A stretch of DNA of 64,000 nt from Girardinichthys multiradiatus. Its lineage: Eukaryota > Chordata > Actinopteri > Cyprinodontiformes > Goodeidae. Location of the stretch: the NCBI RefSeq assembly GCF_021462225.1, contig NC_061811.1, forward strand, positions 20,734,663 through 20,798,662, read 5' to 3'. The notes under the pieces were generated by a model. The model was not told the origin of the DNA, did not search any database, and worked only from the letters and a program-made list of their open reading frames with translations. The position numbers and the translations under genes are program-made. Below are positions 44,627-56,071 of this stretch, in pieces; within the stretch, counting starts at the first letter, position 1; each line of letters begins with the position of its first letter.

Positions 44627-47290
44627 TCAGGGTGGTTTCCGGGCTTTGTTAACCAGGCTGGTGGCAGATGGGAAAAAACTGTTCTTGTGGCGTGAGGTTT
44701 TGGTCCGGATGGACCGCAGCCTCCTGCCAGAGGGGAGAGTCTCAAAGAGTCTGTGACCGGGGTGGGAGGGATCAGCCAGAATCTTCCCTGCCCGCTTCAG
44801 GGTCCTGGAGGTGTACAGTTCCTGGAGCGACAGTAGACTGCAGCCAATCACCTTCTCAGCAGACCGAATGACACGCTGCAGCCTGCCCTTATCCTTGGCT
44901 GTAGCAGCGGCGTACCAGATGGTGATGGAGGAGGTGAGGACGGACTCAATGATGGCTGTGTAGAAGTGCGCCATCATAGTCTTTGGCAGGTTGAATTTCT
45001 TCAGCTGCCGCAGGAAGAACATCCTCTGCTGGGCTTTCTTGATGAGGGAGCTGATGTTTGGCTCCCACTTGAGATCCTGGGAGATGATGGTTCCCAGGAA
45101 GCGGAAAGATTCCACAGTGTCAATTGTGGAGTCACAGAGGGTGATGGGGGCAGGTGGGGCTGGGTTCTGCCTGAAGTTCACAACCATCTCCACTGTCTTT
45201 AGAGCGTTGAGCTCAAGGCTGTTCTGGCTGCACCAGTCCAACAGATGGTCCACTTCCCATCTGTACGCGGACTCGTCACCATCAGAGATGAGTCCGATCA
45301 GGGTGGTGTCGTCCGCAAACTTCAGAAGCTTGACAGACTGGTGACTGGAGGTGCAGCTGTTGGTGTACAGGGAGAAGAGCAGAGGAGAGAGAACACAGCC
45401 TTGGGGGGAACCGGTGCTGATGGTCAGGGAGTCAGAGACATGCTTCCCCAGCCTCACGCGCTGCTTCCTGTCAGACAGGAAGTCAGTGATCCACCTGCAG
45501 GTGGAGTCGGGCACACTCAGCTGGGAGAGCTTCTCCTGGAGCAGAGCTGGGACGATGGTGTTGAAGGCAGAGCTGAAATCCACAAACAGGATCCTGGCAT
45601 AGGTTCCTGTGGAGTCCAGGTGCCGGAGGATGAAGTGAAGGGCTAGGTTGACTGCATCATCTACAGACCTGTTGGCTCTGTAGGCAAACTGCAGGGGGTC
45701 CAGGAGGGGGTCGGTGATGTCTTTTAGGTGTGAGAGCACAAGGCGCTCAAAGGACTTCATCACCACAGAGGTCAGGGCGACGGGTCTGAAGTCATTAAGC
45801 CCTGTGGTCCTTGGCTTCTTGGGAACAGGGACGATGGTGGAGGACTTGAAGCAGGCTGGCACATGACATGTCTCCAGTGAGGTGTTAAAAATGTCTGTGA
45901 AGACTGGAGACAGCTGATCAGCGCAGTGCTTCAGGCTGGCTGGTGAGACAGAATCCGGACCAGCAGCTTTCCGGGGGTTCTGTCTCCTGAAGAGTTTGTT
46001 GACGTCCCTCTCCTGGATGGAAAGAGCCGTCCTCGGCGTGGGTAGGGGGCTGGTGGGGGTTGGAGGTGCCAAGGCCCCTCTTGAGGTTGGGGAGGTGGGG
46101 GTGGTGGATTGTGGCTGCAGCTGTTGGGGGGCGTCGTGGGGGATTTTTGCAGGACTGTCCCTTTGTCTTTCAAAGCGGCAGTAGAACTCGTTCAGGTCGT
46201 TGGCGAGGCGTCGGTCGTTGATGGAGTGGGGGGCTTTCGGCTTGTAGTTGGTGATTTGCTTGAGCCCTTTCCAGACAGACGCAGAGTCGTTGGCTGAGAA
46301 CTGGATTTGGAGCTTCTCAGAGTACAGTCGTTTGGCCTCTTTCACTGCCTTGCCAAACTTGTACTTAGCCTCTCTGTATATGTCTTTGTCCCCACTCCTG
46401 AAGGCCTCTTCCTTATCCAGTCTTAACCTTCTGAGTTTAGCTGTGAACCAGGGTTTGTCGTTGTTGTAACTCACCCTGGTGCATGATGGTACACAGCTGT
46501 CCTCACAGAAGCTGATGTAGGAAGTCACAGCCTCTGTGTACTCGTCCAGACTGTTGGTAGTAGTCCTGAACACATCCCAGTCTGTACAGCCTAAACACGC
46601 CTGGAGATTCTCCACAGCCTCACTGCTCCACTTCCTTGACGTCCTCACAACAGGTTTGCAGAGCTTTAGTTTCTGCCTGTATGCAGGAATCAGGTGGACC
46701 ATGATGTGGTCGGATTGGCCCAGTGCAGCACGTGGGACGGCGTGATAAGCGTCTCTGATGGTGGTGTAACAGTGATCCAGAATGTTGTCCTCTCTGGTCG
46801 GACATTTTATAAACTGTCTGTATTTGGGAAGTTCGTGGGTGAGATTACCTTTGTTAAAGTCACCAGCGACGATTACTAAGGAGTCCGGGTTGGTCCGCTC
46901 CACACTCAGTATCTGGTCGGCGAGCATGCGCTGTGCGACCTGCACGTTAGCTTGCGGTGGGATGTAAACACCGACCAGGATGAACGAAGCGAACTCACGG
47001 GGGGAATAGAAAGGCTTACAGTTTATGATGAAGGATTCCAGGTCTGGAGAACAGTGCTGCTGAATCACTGTCACGTCGTTGCACCAACCACTGTTGAGGT
47101 AAAAACAGATTCCTCCACCTTTCGCTTTGCCGGAGAGTTCCGTGTCTCTGTCCGCTCTGTAGAGCTGGAATCCTGCCAGCTGCAGCGCGGAGTCCGGTAT
47201 TAATCCACACAGCCACGTCTCCGTGAAGCACAAAACTGCCGATGAATAAAAGTCCCTGTTTTTCCCCAACAACAGTTGTAGTTCCTCCAT
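44627..47290 (-). CDS. LINE ORF2: endonuclease-reverse transcriptase
   Basis: This is an 887-residue uninterrupted frame. The endonuclease comes first: CFTETWL (about residue 21), [16 protein letters not shown] (about 141) and GQSDHIMV (about 191), the residues that nick target DNA in the APE-like family. RT follows: [19 protein letters not shown], the A motif [30 protein letters not shown] and the C motif [11 protein letters not shown], then [10 protein letters not shown] and [12 protein letters not shown]. The C-terminus ([20 protein letters not shown]) is typical of fish L2/CR1-group proteins. The stated start is only the first in-frame ATG: sequence upstream ([10 protein letters not shown]) continues the endonuclease N-terminus, NARSLPNK in relatives. 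A frameshift therefore probably separates it from the 5' frame. Confidence 0.88.
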   Translation of the reverse strand: MEELQLLLGKNRDFYSSAVLCFTETWLCGLIPDSALQLAGFQLYRADRDTELSGKAKGGGICFYLNSGWCNDVTVIQQHCSPDLESFIINCKPFYSPREFASFILVGVYIPPQANVQVAQRMLADQILSVERTNPDSLVIVAGDFNKGNLTHELPKYRQFIKCPTREDNILDHCYTTIRDAYHAVPRAALGQSDHIMVHLIPAYRQKLKLCKPVVRTSRKWSSEAVENLQACLGCTDWDVFRTTTNSLDEYTEAVTSYISFCEDSCVPSCTRVSYNNDKPWFTAKLRRLRLDKEEAFRSGDKDIYREAKYKFGKAVKEAKRLYSEKLQIQFSANDSASVWKGLKQITNYKPKAPHSINDRRLANDLNEFYCRFERQRDSPAKIPHDAPQQLQPQSTTPTSPTSRGALAPPTPTSPLPTPRTALSIQERDVNKLFRRQNPRKAAGPDSVSPASLKHCADQLSPVFTDIFNTSLETCHVPACFKSSTIVPVPKKPRTTGLNDFRPVALTSVVMKSFERLVLSHLKDITDPLLDPLQFAYRANRSVDDAVNLALHFILRHLDSTGTYARILFVDFSSAFNTIVPALLQEKLSQLSVPDSTCRWITDFLSDRKQRVRLGKHVSDSLTISTGSPQGCVLSPLLFSLYTNSCTSSHQSVKLLKFADDTTLIGLISDGDESAYRWEVDHLLDWCSQNSLELNALKTVEMVVNFRQNPAPPAPITLCDSTIDTVESFRFLGTIISQDLKWEPNISSLIKKAQQRMFFLRQLKKFNLPKTMMAHFYTAIIESVLTSSITIWYAAATAKDKGRLQRVIRSAEKVIGCSLLSLQELYTSRTLKRAGKILADPSHPGHRLFETLPSGRRLRSIRTKTSRHKNSFFPSATSLVNKARKPP

Positions 47291-47299
47291 TTTGTTGGG

Positions 47300-47547
47300 A
47301 AGTGAGCGCAGGTCAGAGGATCCAGGTGGTTGCAGCAGAGTTTGTTCAGATGATTACTTAGGTGCAGTTTGGGTGAACTTGGAGATATCCGAGTTAGTTC
47401 GTTGTGCTGATACTTGCGTTGGAGGGTGGACAGGGTACGCTTATGCCTTGGTCCTGTAGACGGAGGAACTAGGAGACTGCCAGCTTGGTCTGAGTCCAGA
47501 CGGAAACGGTAGTTAGGAAACGAAGTCCTCAGAATGTAGATGATCAT
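47300..47547 (-). pseudogene. LINE N-terminal basic region, shifted frame
   Basis: This frame reads LVPPSTGPRHKRTLSTLQRK and then SNHLNKLCCNHLDPL, the Ser/Pro/Arg-rich leader that precedes the endonuclease in fish L2-like proteins. It runs out of frame relative to the long ORF near 47290-47310. Confidence 0.5.
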
Positions 47548-47599
47548 CCAGAAAACTCCTGGACACGAAGTCAGTGTTCAGTGATATAAATCCAAGGTT

Positions 47600-48528
47600 C
47601 AGGTTCTCAGCCTGCAAAGGGACATAAACAAAGTTACTCAAGATCGAAGGACAAAGCATAGCCTTAGAGTTGGCTGATCTTGTTACCACAGAAGGCAAAA
47701 CACTCTGGCGTCGAAGCAGGCACATAGTTAGACCTGTGCTTCTGGGGCTTCCACCCCGGATGTTTTCTAAATAGTCCCAAACGTCTTGATAGAAGAAATT
47801 TAGAAGTATTAAAAAGATGCAGCCACAAAATGGTATTGGACTTTACATTTTTATAAATAAAAAAAACAGATTTTTCAATTGTGTTCCATATAATCACGTC
47901 ACGCTCCACCTAACCTGACAATGAGTTAATAGGAGAAGCAAAAAAATGTTATTTGTGCACTCGCAGCACCACGGATGCGCAACTACGTGCACAGCCAGAG
48001 ACGGACTCCATTCTGGAGAAGTCCAGAACAGCAGTTTACTCCAGGTCGACCTGCCTCCATCATTACCAGAAAAGTTACACTGAGCGCCTCAAACAGGGAT
48101 CATTTCAGAGCAAACGTGGAGCCAACCGGAGAGTAGGAGCCTGGTGGGTGTGTGTTTTCAGGAACAGGTGGACGCCGAGTGGTATAACTCAGACGAAGAT
48201 AGCGGTAAAACCAGAATGCTGACTCGGAATGGGCTAATTGTAAGTTACAGCTAATCACTTATTCACCCAGCAAGACATGAGGTGGAGGTTCACTCTAATG
48301 AGCACCTTCAGGGTCATGATGAGGGACTTTCACCTGAGCTACTGGTGAAGTTAAATGATCTGTGATTGAAAAGCAGCAGCAACCTTCTCTGTGAGCATCT
48401 AGCCGGATTTGTATCATAATGTGAACATATCTGGTCCTTCAATCAAAAGAAAAGCATTTACTCCTAACGTAGCTGAACACATTAAAGTCCTTCAGATCAA
48501 CACATTGATCTCATGGCTACAGCCAGTC
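47600..48528. other. Unassigned DNA between LINE and Tc1
   Basis: A plus-strand frame (47953-48222) is followed at 48238 by a donor-like TTGTAAGT. No domain is recognised, so I do not call an exon. Confidence 0.35.
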
Positions 48529-48531
48529 TTA

Positions 48532-50140
48532 CAGGTCCTTCTCAAAATATTAGCATATTGTGATAAAGTTCATTATTTTCCATAATGTAATGATGAAAAT
48601 TTAACATTCATATATTTTAGATTCATTGCACACTAACTGAAATATTTCAGGTCTTGTATTGTCTTAATACGGATGATTTTGGCATACAGCTCATGAAAAC
48701 CCAAAATTCCTATCTCACAAAATTAGCATATCATTAAAAGGGTCTCTAAACGAGCTATGAACCTAATCATCTGAATTAACGAGTTAACTCTAAACACCTG
48801 CAAAAGATTCCTGAGGCCTTTAAAACTCCCAGCCTGGTTCATCACTCAAAACCCCAATCATGGGTAAGACTGCCGACCTGACTGCTGTCCAGAAGGCCAC
48901 TATTGACACCCTCAAGCAAGAGGGTAAGACACAGAAATAAATTTCTGAACGAATAGGCTGTTCCCAGAGTGCTGTATCAAGGCACCTCAGTGGGAAGTCT
49001 GTGGGAAGGAAAAAGTGTGGCAGAAAACGCTGCACAACGAGAAGAGGTGACCGGACCCTGAGGAAGATTGTGGAGAAGGGCCGATTCCAGACCTTGGGGG
49101 ACCTGCAGAAGCAGTGGACTGAGTCTGGAGTAGAAACATCCAGAGCCACCGTGCACAGGCGTGTGCAGGAAATGGGCTACAGGTGCCGCATTCCCCAGGT
49201 CAAGCCACCTTTGAACCAGAAACAGCGGCAGAAGCGCCTGACCTGGGCTACAGTGAAGCAGCACTGGACTGTTGCTCAGTGGTCCAAAGTACTTTTTTTG
49301 GATGAAAGCAAATTCTGCATGTCATTCGGAAATCAAGGTGCCAGAGTCTGGAGGAAGACTGGGGAGAAGGAAATGCCAAAATGCCAGAAGTCCAGTGTCA
49401 AGTACCCACAGTCAGTGATGGTCTGGGGTGCCGTGTCAGCTGCTGGTGTTGGTCCACTGTGTTTTATCAAGGGCAGGGTCAATGCAGCTAGCTATCAGGA
49501 GATTTTGGAGCACTTCATGCTTCCATCTGCTGAAAAGCTTTATGGAGATGAAGATTTCATTTTTCAGCACGACCTGGCACCTGCTCACAGTGCCAAAACC
49601 ACTGGTAAATGGTTTACTGACAATGGTATCACTGTGCTCAATTGGCCTGCCAACTCTCCTGACCTGAACCCCATAGAGAATCTGTGGGATATTGTGAAGA
49701 GAATGTTGAGAGACTCAAGACCCAACACTCTGGATGAGCTAAAGGCCGCTATCGAAGCATCCTGGGCCTCCATAAGACCTCAGCAGTGCCACAGGCTGAT
49801 TGCCTCCATGCCACGCCACATTGAAGCAGTCATTTCTGCAAAAGGATTCCCGACCAAGTATTGAGTGCATAACTGTACATGATTATTTGAAGGTTGACGT
49901 TTTTTGTATTAAAAACACTTTTCTTTTATTGGTCGGATGAAATATGCTAATTTTGTGAGATAGGAATTTTGGGTTTTCATGAGCTGTATGCCACAATCAT
50001 CCGTATTAAGACAATAAAGACCTGAAATATTTCAGTTAGTGTGCAATGAATCTAAAATATATGAATGTTAAATTTTCATCATTACATTATGGAAAATAAT
50101 GAACTTCATCACAATATGCTAATATTTTGAGAAGGACCTG
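48532..50140 (+). mobile_element. Tc1-like element, family D, copy 1
   Basis: 1609 bp, starting CAGGTCCTTCTCAAAATATT and ending with its complement AATATTTTGAGAAGGACCTG, flanked by TA (48530-48531, 50141-50142). The terminal inverted repeats are long, about 200 bp each, reaching to about 48736 on the left. Confidence 0.96.
48860..49864 (+). pseudogene. Tc1-like DD34E transposase with one nonsense codon
   Basis: The frame starts at the ATG at 48860. Codon 27, a GAA in the sister copies, is TAA (48938-48940), so translation would stop after GKTQK. Downstream the frame is open to the normal stop: GRKKCGRKRCTTRR, the second HTH, LFLDESKF (first D; serine replaced by leucine before it), FQHDLAPAH (second D) and NSPDLNPIENLWD (E). 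Apart from the stop it is full length, 334 codons. Confidence 0.92.
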
Positions 50141-50142
50141 TA

Positions 50143-51805
50143 TAGTCTAGTTCTACATGTAGACAGGAAAAAGTGTTGCTCAATAAACCAGGAAAATATC
50201 TCCTGGTTCCAGTAAGACATAGTAGAACGTATAAAAGTAAGCCTCCCTCTTCTCTTTCATATCTCCTGTGCTGATTCTAAACATACAGCTCTGGGTTTAA
50301 AGATGCAGTATAAGTAAGAAATAAATCATAGCAATTAATCACAGGTGGACCATTGATTAGTTAACAATTTTATTTTTCTGAATACACATGTAATATTATA
50401 TAAACTAAACTAATTAAACAAGGATACAGTTTTACTGAGGGTGAGACATAAATACCATATGAATACAGTTATTAATAACTGTAATATTAGTACTGATAAG
50501 GTCCAGCATGAGGCTCTATGCTATATTTTAAACACCACAACTTAACACCCTTTCCACTCAAAGTGTTTAATAGTAAGAACTGCACTAATGTCTCTTATGC
50601 TCAGTGCAGAATAAAAGACCGTGTTTTTTATTATTTTTGGCAGGCCAAATTTCTTCAGAAGTGGAATGAATAGCTGAAAAGATGGCGGTAAAAGAGAACA
50701 GGTTCATAAAAGAAGGAACAATTTTAATAAAATGTTTCGAAAGCTCTTGGCATAATTAAATAAATTTGTTTTAGGATTTTACCATTTGACTAAGATTTAG
50801 GAAAATCAACTTTATCGCACTTTCCTTTTTTGAAATATAAGAATAAAGACAATGGAGCCTCAGGAGTGGAACGCTTTGATGAGAATGTAATGTTTAAAAA
50901 GGTAATTTATGTAGATGACAAAAGAAGCAAATTTATCTGGCCCAAAGTAAACATCTCTGAGTTTAAGAAAAGCATTTGTCAGCAAAAAATCAGATTAGGT
51001 TTTTTTCTAAATACTTCAAAATGTGTCATTATTTGCTTCAGCAAAATGTTTTTTTGATCAGGCCTAATCTCTGTTTCTCCTTATCCTTCACTCAGCTTCT
51101 AACAAATATAAAAAGTAAAATTATTGCAAACCTTTTTTATTTGATTCATAATAATTTACATTCAGTCTAAAACCAGCCGAGACAGAGAACTGGTACAATA
51201 TGTCCTATTTTATTTTAATTTTAAATTACCTATGAATTGTCTTATTGAAATCTAAATATTTTGGATTTGGGCTAAAGCCCCAATGTTTTGAGACCCTAAA
51301 AATGCCCCTGCGTCGAAGTGCTGGCAGCCTCCTGCTTAAGTATTCCTCCATGCAATCAGCAGAATAAGTCGCACCTGTCACCCAGCACACCTGAGAACTC
51401 CAACCATCTGAAACACTGAGACAATGTTGCAAGCACAGTACACACACACACAACCCAAATCCCAAGAGTTCCTTTAAAAAGCTAGAAAAAATATTTTGGA
51501 AATGTTCGCATTGTGGCAATATAACCTGGGTATCTTTTGGGTGATTTTAACTTAAAGATTTTTTTTTTTTTTTTTTTGTGGCACAAATGGCTCTTATTTT
51601 ACAGTTTAGAACACAAGAACGGGGGTATCGAATTTAATGCAGGACAGCTGCTTTGAGGGCTGCTTGCCACTGAGCATAAGGTGCCTGCTCTACTCACTGC
51701 ATCATGCAGAACACGAACAAGGCCGTTTTTAATCAACAAATAAATGTACCTTAGTCCACATAATCACTGAAAGGGTAACACCATGTTCGATTTTTACTTT
51801 TCAAT
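50143..51805. other. Unassigned AT-rich DNA with a poly-T run
   Basis: A T-run of about 18 lies at 51560-51577. No gene recognised. Confidence 0.45.
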
Positions 51806-51889
51806 TCAACTCAGTTCAATTCAATTTTGTTTATATAGCGCCAATTCAAAACACTTCGTCTCAAGGAACTTCACAAAGTCAGGTACATA

Positions 51890-53511
51890 CAGTGTCTTGT
51901 GAAAGTACTCGGTCCCTTGAACTTTTCAACCTCTTGCCACATTTCAGGCTTCAAACATAAAGATATAAAATTCAAATTTTTTGTGAAGAATTAACAAGTG
52001 GGACACAATCGTGAAATGGAATGAAATTTATTGGATGTGTCAAACTTTTTTAACAAATAAAAAACTGAAAAGTGGGGCATGCAATATTATTCGGCCCCCT
52101 TGCGTTAATACTTTGTAGCGCCACCCTTTGCTGCAATTACAGCTGCAAGTCGCTTCGGGTTTGTCTCTATCAGTTTTGCACAGCGAGAGACTGAAATTCT
52201 TGCCCTTTCTTCCTTGCAAACCAGCTCAAGCTCAGTGAGGTTGGATGGAGAGCATTCGTGAACAGCAGTCTTCAGCTCTTTCCACAGATTCTCAAAGGGA
52301 CTCAGGTCTGGACTTTGACTTGGCCATTCCAACACCTGGATACGTTTATTTGTGAACCATTCTATTGAAGATTTGGCTTTATGTTTTGGATCATTGTCTT
52401 GTTGGAAGATAAATCTCCGTCCCAGTCTCAGGTCTCTTGCAGACTCCAACAGGTTTTCTTTCAGAATGGTCCTGTATTTGGCCCCATCTATCTTCCCATC
52501 AATTTTGACCATCTATCCTGTCCCTCCTGACAAAAAGCAGGCCCAAACCATGATGCTGCCACCACCATGTTTGACAGTGGGGATGGTGTGTTCAGGATGA
52601 TGAGCTGTGTTGATTTTACGCCAAACATATCGTTTTGCATTGTGGCCAAACAGTTCGATTTTGGTTTCATCTTACCAGAGCACCTTCTTCCACATGTTTG
52701 GTGTGTCTCCCAGGTGGCTTGTGGCAAACTTTAAACAAGACTTTTTATGGATATCTTTGAGAAATGGCTTTCTTCTTGCCACTCTTCCATAAAGGCCAGA
52801 TTTGTGCAGTGTACGACTGATTGTTGTTCTATGGACAGACTCTCCCACCTTAGCTGTAGATCTCTGCAGTTCACCCAGAGTGATCATGGGCCTCTTGGCT
52901 GCATCTCTGATCAGTCTTTTCCTTGTTCGAGATGAGAGTTTAGAGGGACGGCCGGGTCTTGGTAGATTTGCAGTGGTCTGATACTCCTTCCATTTCAATA
53001 TGATTGCTTCCACAGTGCTCCTTGGGATGTTTAAAGCTTGGGAAATCTTTTTGTATCCAAATCCGGCTTTAAACTTCTCCACAACAGTATCTCGGACCTG
53101 CCTGGTGTGTTCCTTGGTCTTCATGATGCTCTCTGCACTTTGAACAGAACCCTGAGACTATCACAGAGCAGGTGCATTTATATGGAGACTTGATTACACA
53201 CAGGTGGATTCTATTTATCATCATCAGTCATTTGGAACAACACTGGATCATTCAGAGATCCTCACTGAACTTCTGGAGTGAGTTTGCTGCACTGAAAGTA
53301 AAGGGGCCGAATAATATCGCCCCACTTTTCAGTTTTTTATTTGTTAAAAAGGTTTGACACAGCCAATAAATTTTATTCCCCTTCACGATTGTGTCCCACT
53401 TGTTGTTGATTCTTCACAAAAAATTAGAAGTTAATATCTTTATATTTGAAGCCTGAAATTTGGCAAGAGGTTAACCAGTTCAAGGGGTCCGAGTACTTTC
53501 GCAAGGCACTG
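51890..53511 (-). mobile_element. Tc1-like element, family E
   Basis: 1622 bp, left end CAGTGTCTTGTGAAAGTACT, right end AGTACTTTCGCAAGGCACTG, flanked by TA at 51888-51889 and 53512-53513. It is inserted in the dispersed repeat described separately. The left and right TIR tips have already diverged at a few positions. Confidence 0.94.
52105..53124 (-). pseudogene. Tc1-like DD34E transposase, family E, two nonsense codons
   Basis: It starts at the ATG at 53124 (MKTKEHTRQVRDTVVEKFKA). The first HTH (GYKKISQALNIPRSTVEAII), the GRPSKLSSR linker and the second HTH are intact. A TAA at 52672-52674 replaces the serine just before the first catalytic D (DETKIELFG). A TAG at 52513-52515 replaces a tryptophan. 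The frame is otherwise continuous: FIFQQDNDPKH carries the second D, and SPDLSPFENLWKEL the glutamate, exactly 34 residues later. The C-terminus AAVIAAKGGATKY ends at 52105. Two point stops and no frameshift suggest moderate age. Confidence 0.92.
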
Positions 53512-54501
53512 TACATTTTCAATTAATCCTAACTATCGAACAGTGCAGTCAGATTCAGTAATTTATTCAAATTGGATAAAAAGTTTTTCTATCTAAGGAA
53601 ACCCAGCACATTGCATCGAGTCAGAGACTTGTAGCAGTCACTCCTCCTGGATGAGCGTATATCGACAGTGGACCATCACTGGCGTTGACTTTGAAGCAAT
53701 CACTCATACCGAGCATGCATGTAGCGACAGTGGAGATGAAAAACTCAATTTAACAGGAAGAAACCTCGAGCAGAACCAGGCTCAGTGTGAGCGGCCATCT
53801 GCCACAACCGACTGGGGGTTTGAGAGAACAGAGCAGAGACACAAAAAAGAACACAGAAGCACTGATCTAGGAGTACTTTCTATGGGAAGGACAAGTAAAT
53901 GTTAATGGACACTTTTAAAAGACACTTCTTTCGTGCTGTTTACTATTTACAAGCAGTAGTATTTTCAATTTCACCAGGCATAAAACTGTTGTTTCCCAAA
54001 TAACTATGTACTGTTTTGTACAACAATTCCCATATACAACAACTTCCTATATGATAATCTCTGGATATTGTGCTGAATTAGTTTAAACTTGTCAGTCTAA
54101 GTCTACTACGCATGTCATTGGCAAAAATGAATCTTAAATGAGGCTCCATTCTTTTGCCACTTTGATTCAATGTCTACATGATTCTAGATTATATGGAGAT
54201 ATAAAAAGAGATAAAATGGAACATCTCTTACTCTAAACTGATGACACAACTTTATATTTCTATGTATTATTGCCAGGAAAAAGGCTTACCTATCCAACAG
54301 CCCACAGATACACAGCTGCGTGATTTTAATTTCAGTAGGTTGGATTATGGTAATGGTGTTATTCCAGGTATTAATTAAAATAAATCAGGCAACAGCAACT
54401 CATCCAAAACAACCAGAATTGTGACCAATACCTGAGACCCTAAATTTATCCCGGCAGTGCTCAATTCACTGCAGTGGTTGTAAAAGTATGGATATTAAAT
54501 A

Positions 54502-56069
54502 CAGGTCCTTCTCAAAAAATTAGCATATTGTGATAAAGTTCATTATTTTCCATAATGTCATGATGAAAATTTAACATTCATATATTTTAGATTCATTGCA
54601 CACTAACTGAAATATTTCAGGTCTTTTATTGTCTTAATACGGATGATTTTGGCATACAGCTCATGAAAACCCAAAATTCCTATCTCACAAAATTAGCATA
54701 TCATTAAAAGGGTCTCTAAACGAGCTATGAACCTAATCATCTGAATCAACGAGTTAACTCTAAACACCTGCAAAAGATACCTGAGGCCTTTAAAACTCCC
54801 AGCCTGGTTCATCACTCAAATCCCCAATCATGGGTAAGACTGCCGACCTGACTGCTGTCCAGAAGGCCACTATTGACACCCTCAAGCAAGAGGGTAAGAC
54901 ACAGAAAGAAATTTCTGAACGAATAGGCTGTTCCCAGAGTGCTGTATCAAGGCACCTCAGTGGGAAGTCTGTGGGGAGGAAAAAGTGTGGTAGAAAACGC
55001 TGCACAACGAGAAGAGGTGACCGGACCCTGAGGAAGATTGTGGAGAAGGGCCGATTCCAGACCTTGGGGGACCTGCGGAAGCAGTGGACTGAGTCTGGAG
55101 TAGAAACATCCAGAGGCACCGTGCACAGGCGTGTGCAGGAAATGGGCTACAGGTGCCGCATTCCCCAGACCTGGGCTACAGAGAAGCAGCACTGGACTGT
55201 TGCTCAGTGGTCCAAAGTACTTTTTTCGGATGAAAGCAAATTCTGCATGTCATTCGGAAATCAAGGTGCCAGAGTCTGGAGGAAGACTGGGGAGAAGGAA
55301 ATGCCAAAATGCCAGAAGTCCAGTGTCAAGTACCCACAGTTAGTGATGGTCTGGGGTGCTGTGTCAGCTGCTGGTGTTGGTCCACTGTGTTTTATCAAGG
55401 GCAGGGCCAATGCAGCTAGCTATCAGGAGATTTTGGAGCATCTCATGCTTCCATCTGCTGAAAAGCTTTATGGAGATGAAGATTTCATTTTTCAGCACGA
55501 CCTGGTACCTGCTCACAGTGCCAAAACCACTGGTAAATGGTTTACTGACCATGGTATCACTTTGCTCAATTGGCCTGCCAACTCTCCTGACCTGTACCCC
55601 ATAGAGAATCTGTGGGATATTGTGAAGAGAACGTTGAGAGACTCAAGACCCAACACTCTGGATGAGCTAAAGGCCGCTATCGAAGCATCCTGGGCCTCCA
55701 TAAGACCTCAGCAGTGCCACAGGCTGATTGCCTCCATGCCACGCCGCATTGAAGCAGTCATTTCTGCAAAAGGATTCCCGACCAAGTATTGAGTGCATAA
55801 CTGTACATGATTATTTGAAGGTTGACGTTTTTTGTATTAAAAACACTTTTCTTTTATTGGTCGGATGAAATATGCTAATTTTGTGAGATAGGAATTTTGG
55901 GTTTTCATGAGCTGTATGCCAAAATCATCCGTATTAAGACAATAAAAGACCTGAAATATTTCAGTTAGTGTGCAATGAATCTAAAATATATGAATGTTAA
56001 ATTTTCATCATTACATTATAGAAAATAATGAACTTTATCACAATATGCTAATTTTTTGAGAAGGACCTG
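54502..56069 (+). mobile_element. Tc1-like element, family D, copy 2
   Basis: 1568 bp, with the same ends as copy 1 (CAGGTCCTTCTCAAAA at 54502 and TTTTGAGAAGGACCTG ending at 56069) and TA on both sides (54500-54501, 56070-56071). It is about 41 bp shorter than copy 1 because of a coding deletion. Confidence 0.96.
54830..55792 (+). CDS. Tc1-like transposase with a 14-residue in-frame deletion
   Basis: Open from ATG 54830 to the normal stop, 320 residues instead of 334. After RIPQ the frame jumps to TWATEKQHW, losing the 14 residues (42 bp) that follow in copies 1 and 3, in the linker just before the catalytic core. The DDE residues remain: D in LFSDESKF (about 134), D in FQHDLVPAH (about 224), E in PIENLWD (about 259). 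An otherwise conserved asparagine reads tyrosine in SPDLYPIENLW. The family would cut at TA; whether the linker loss is tolerated is unknown. Confidence 0.88.
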   Translation: MGKTADLTAVQKATIDTLKQEGKTQKEISERIGCSQSAVSRHLSGKSVGRKKCGRKRCTTRRGDRTLRKIVEKGRFQTLGDLRKQWTESGVETSRGTVHRRVQEMGYRCRIPQTWATEKQHWTVAQWSKVLFSDESKFCMSFGNQGARVWRKTGEKEMPKCQKSSVKYPQLVMVWGAVSAAGVGPLCFIKGRANAASYQEILEHLMLPSAEKLYGDEDFIFQHDLVPAHSAKTTGKWFTDHGITLLNWPANSPDLYPIENLWDIVKRTLRDSRPNTLDELKAAIEASWASIRPQQCHRLIASMPRRIEAVISAKGFPTKY

Positions 56070-56071
56070 TA

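Larger units (their letters stand above)
44318..47600 (-). mobile_element. L2/CR1-group LINE, nearly full length
   Basis: The 3' end on the minus strand finishes GGCAATAAAGCTTTTCTGAT followed by a TTCTGA-type tandem tail (44318-44357), a hallmark of fish L2-like (Maui-type) elements. The coding part (44627-47290) holds an apurinic-type endonuclease and an RT. Upstream, to about 47547, another frame carries LLVPPSTGPRHKRTLSTLQR, the basic N-terminal region typical of these elements. The exact 5' end is not visible. Confidence 0.85.
51810..53905 (+). repeat. Dispersed repeat split by a Tc1 element
   Basis: The left part 51810-51889 (TTTATATAGCGCCAATTCAA ... AAGTCAGGTACATAC) and right part from 53514 (TTTTCAATTAATCCTAACTA ... 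AGGAAACCCAGCA ... GTCAGAGACTTGTAGCAGTC ... AACCAGGCTCAGTGTGAGCG) form one fish repeat of more than 450 bp. The left and middle parts match 27547-27705. It also explains the open frame at 53651-53905, which is not a gene. Confidence 0.7.

Noticed and set aside
44668..46967. Plus-strand frames across the LINE
   Set aside because: Antisense shadows of the minus-strand ORF2, which has strong motif support.
47953..48240. Possible host exon followed by a GTAAGT donor
   Set aside because: No acceptor, no protein similarity recognised and no second exon; chance donor sites are common.
53651..53905. 84-codon frame
   Set aside because: Entirely inside a dispersed fish repeat that also occurs elsewhere.
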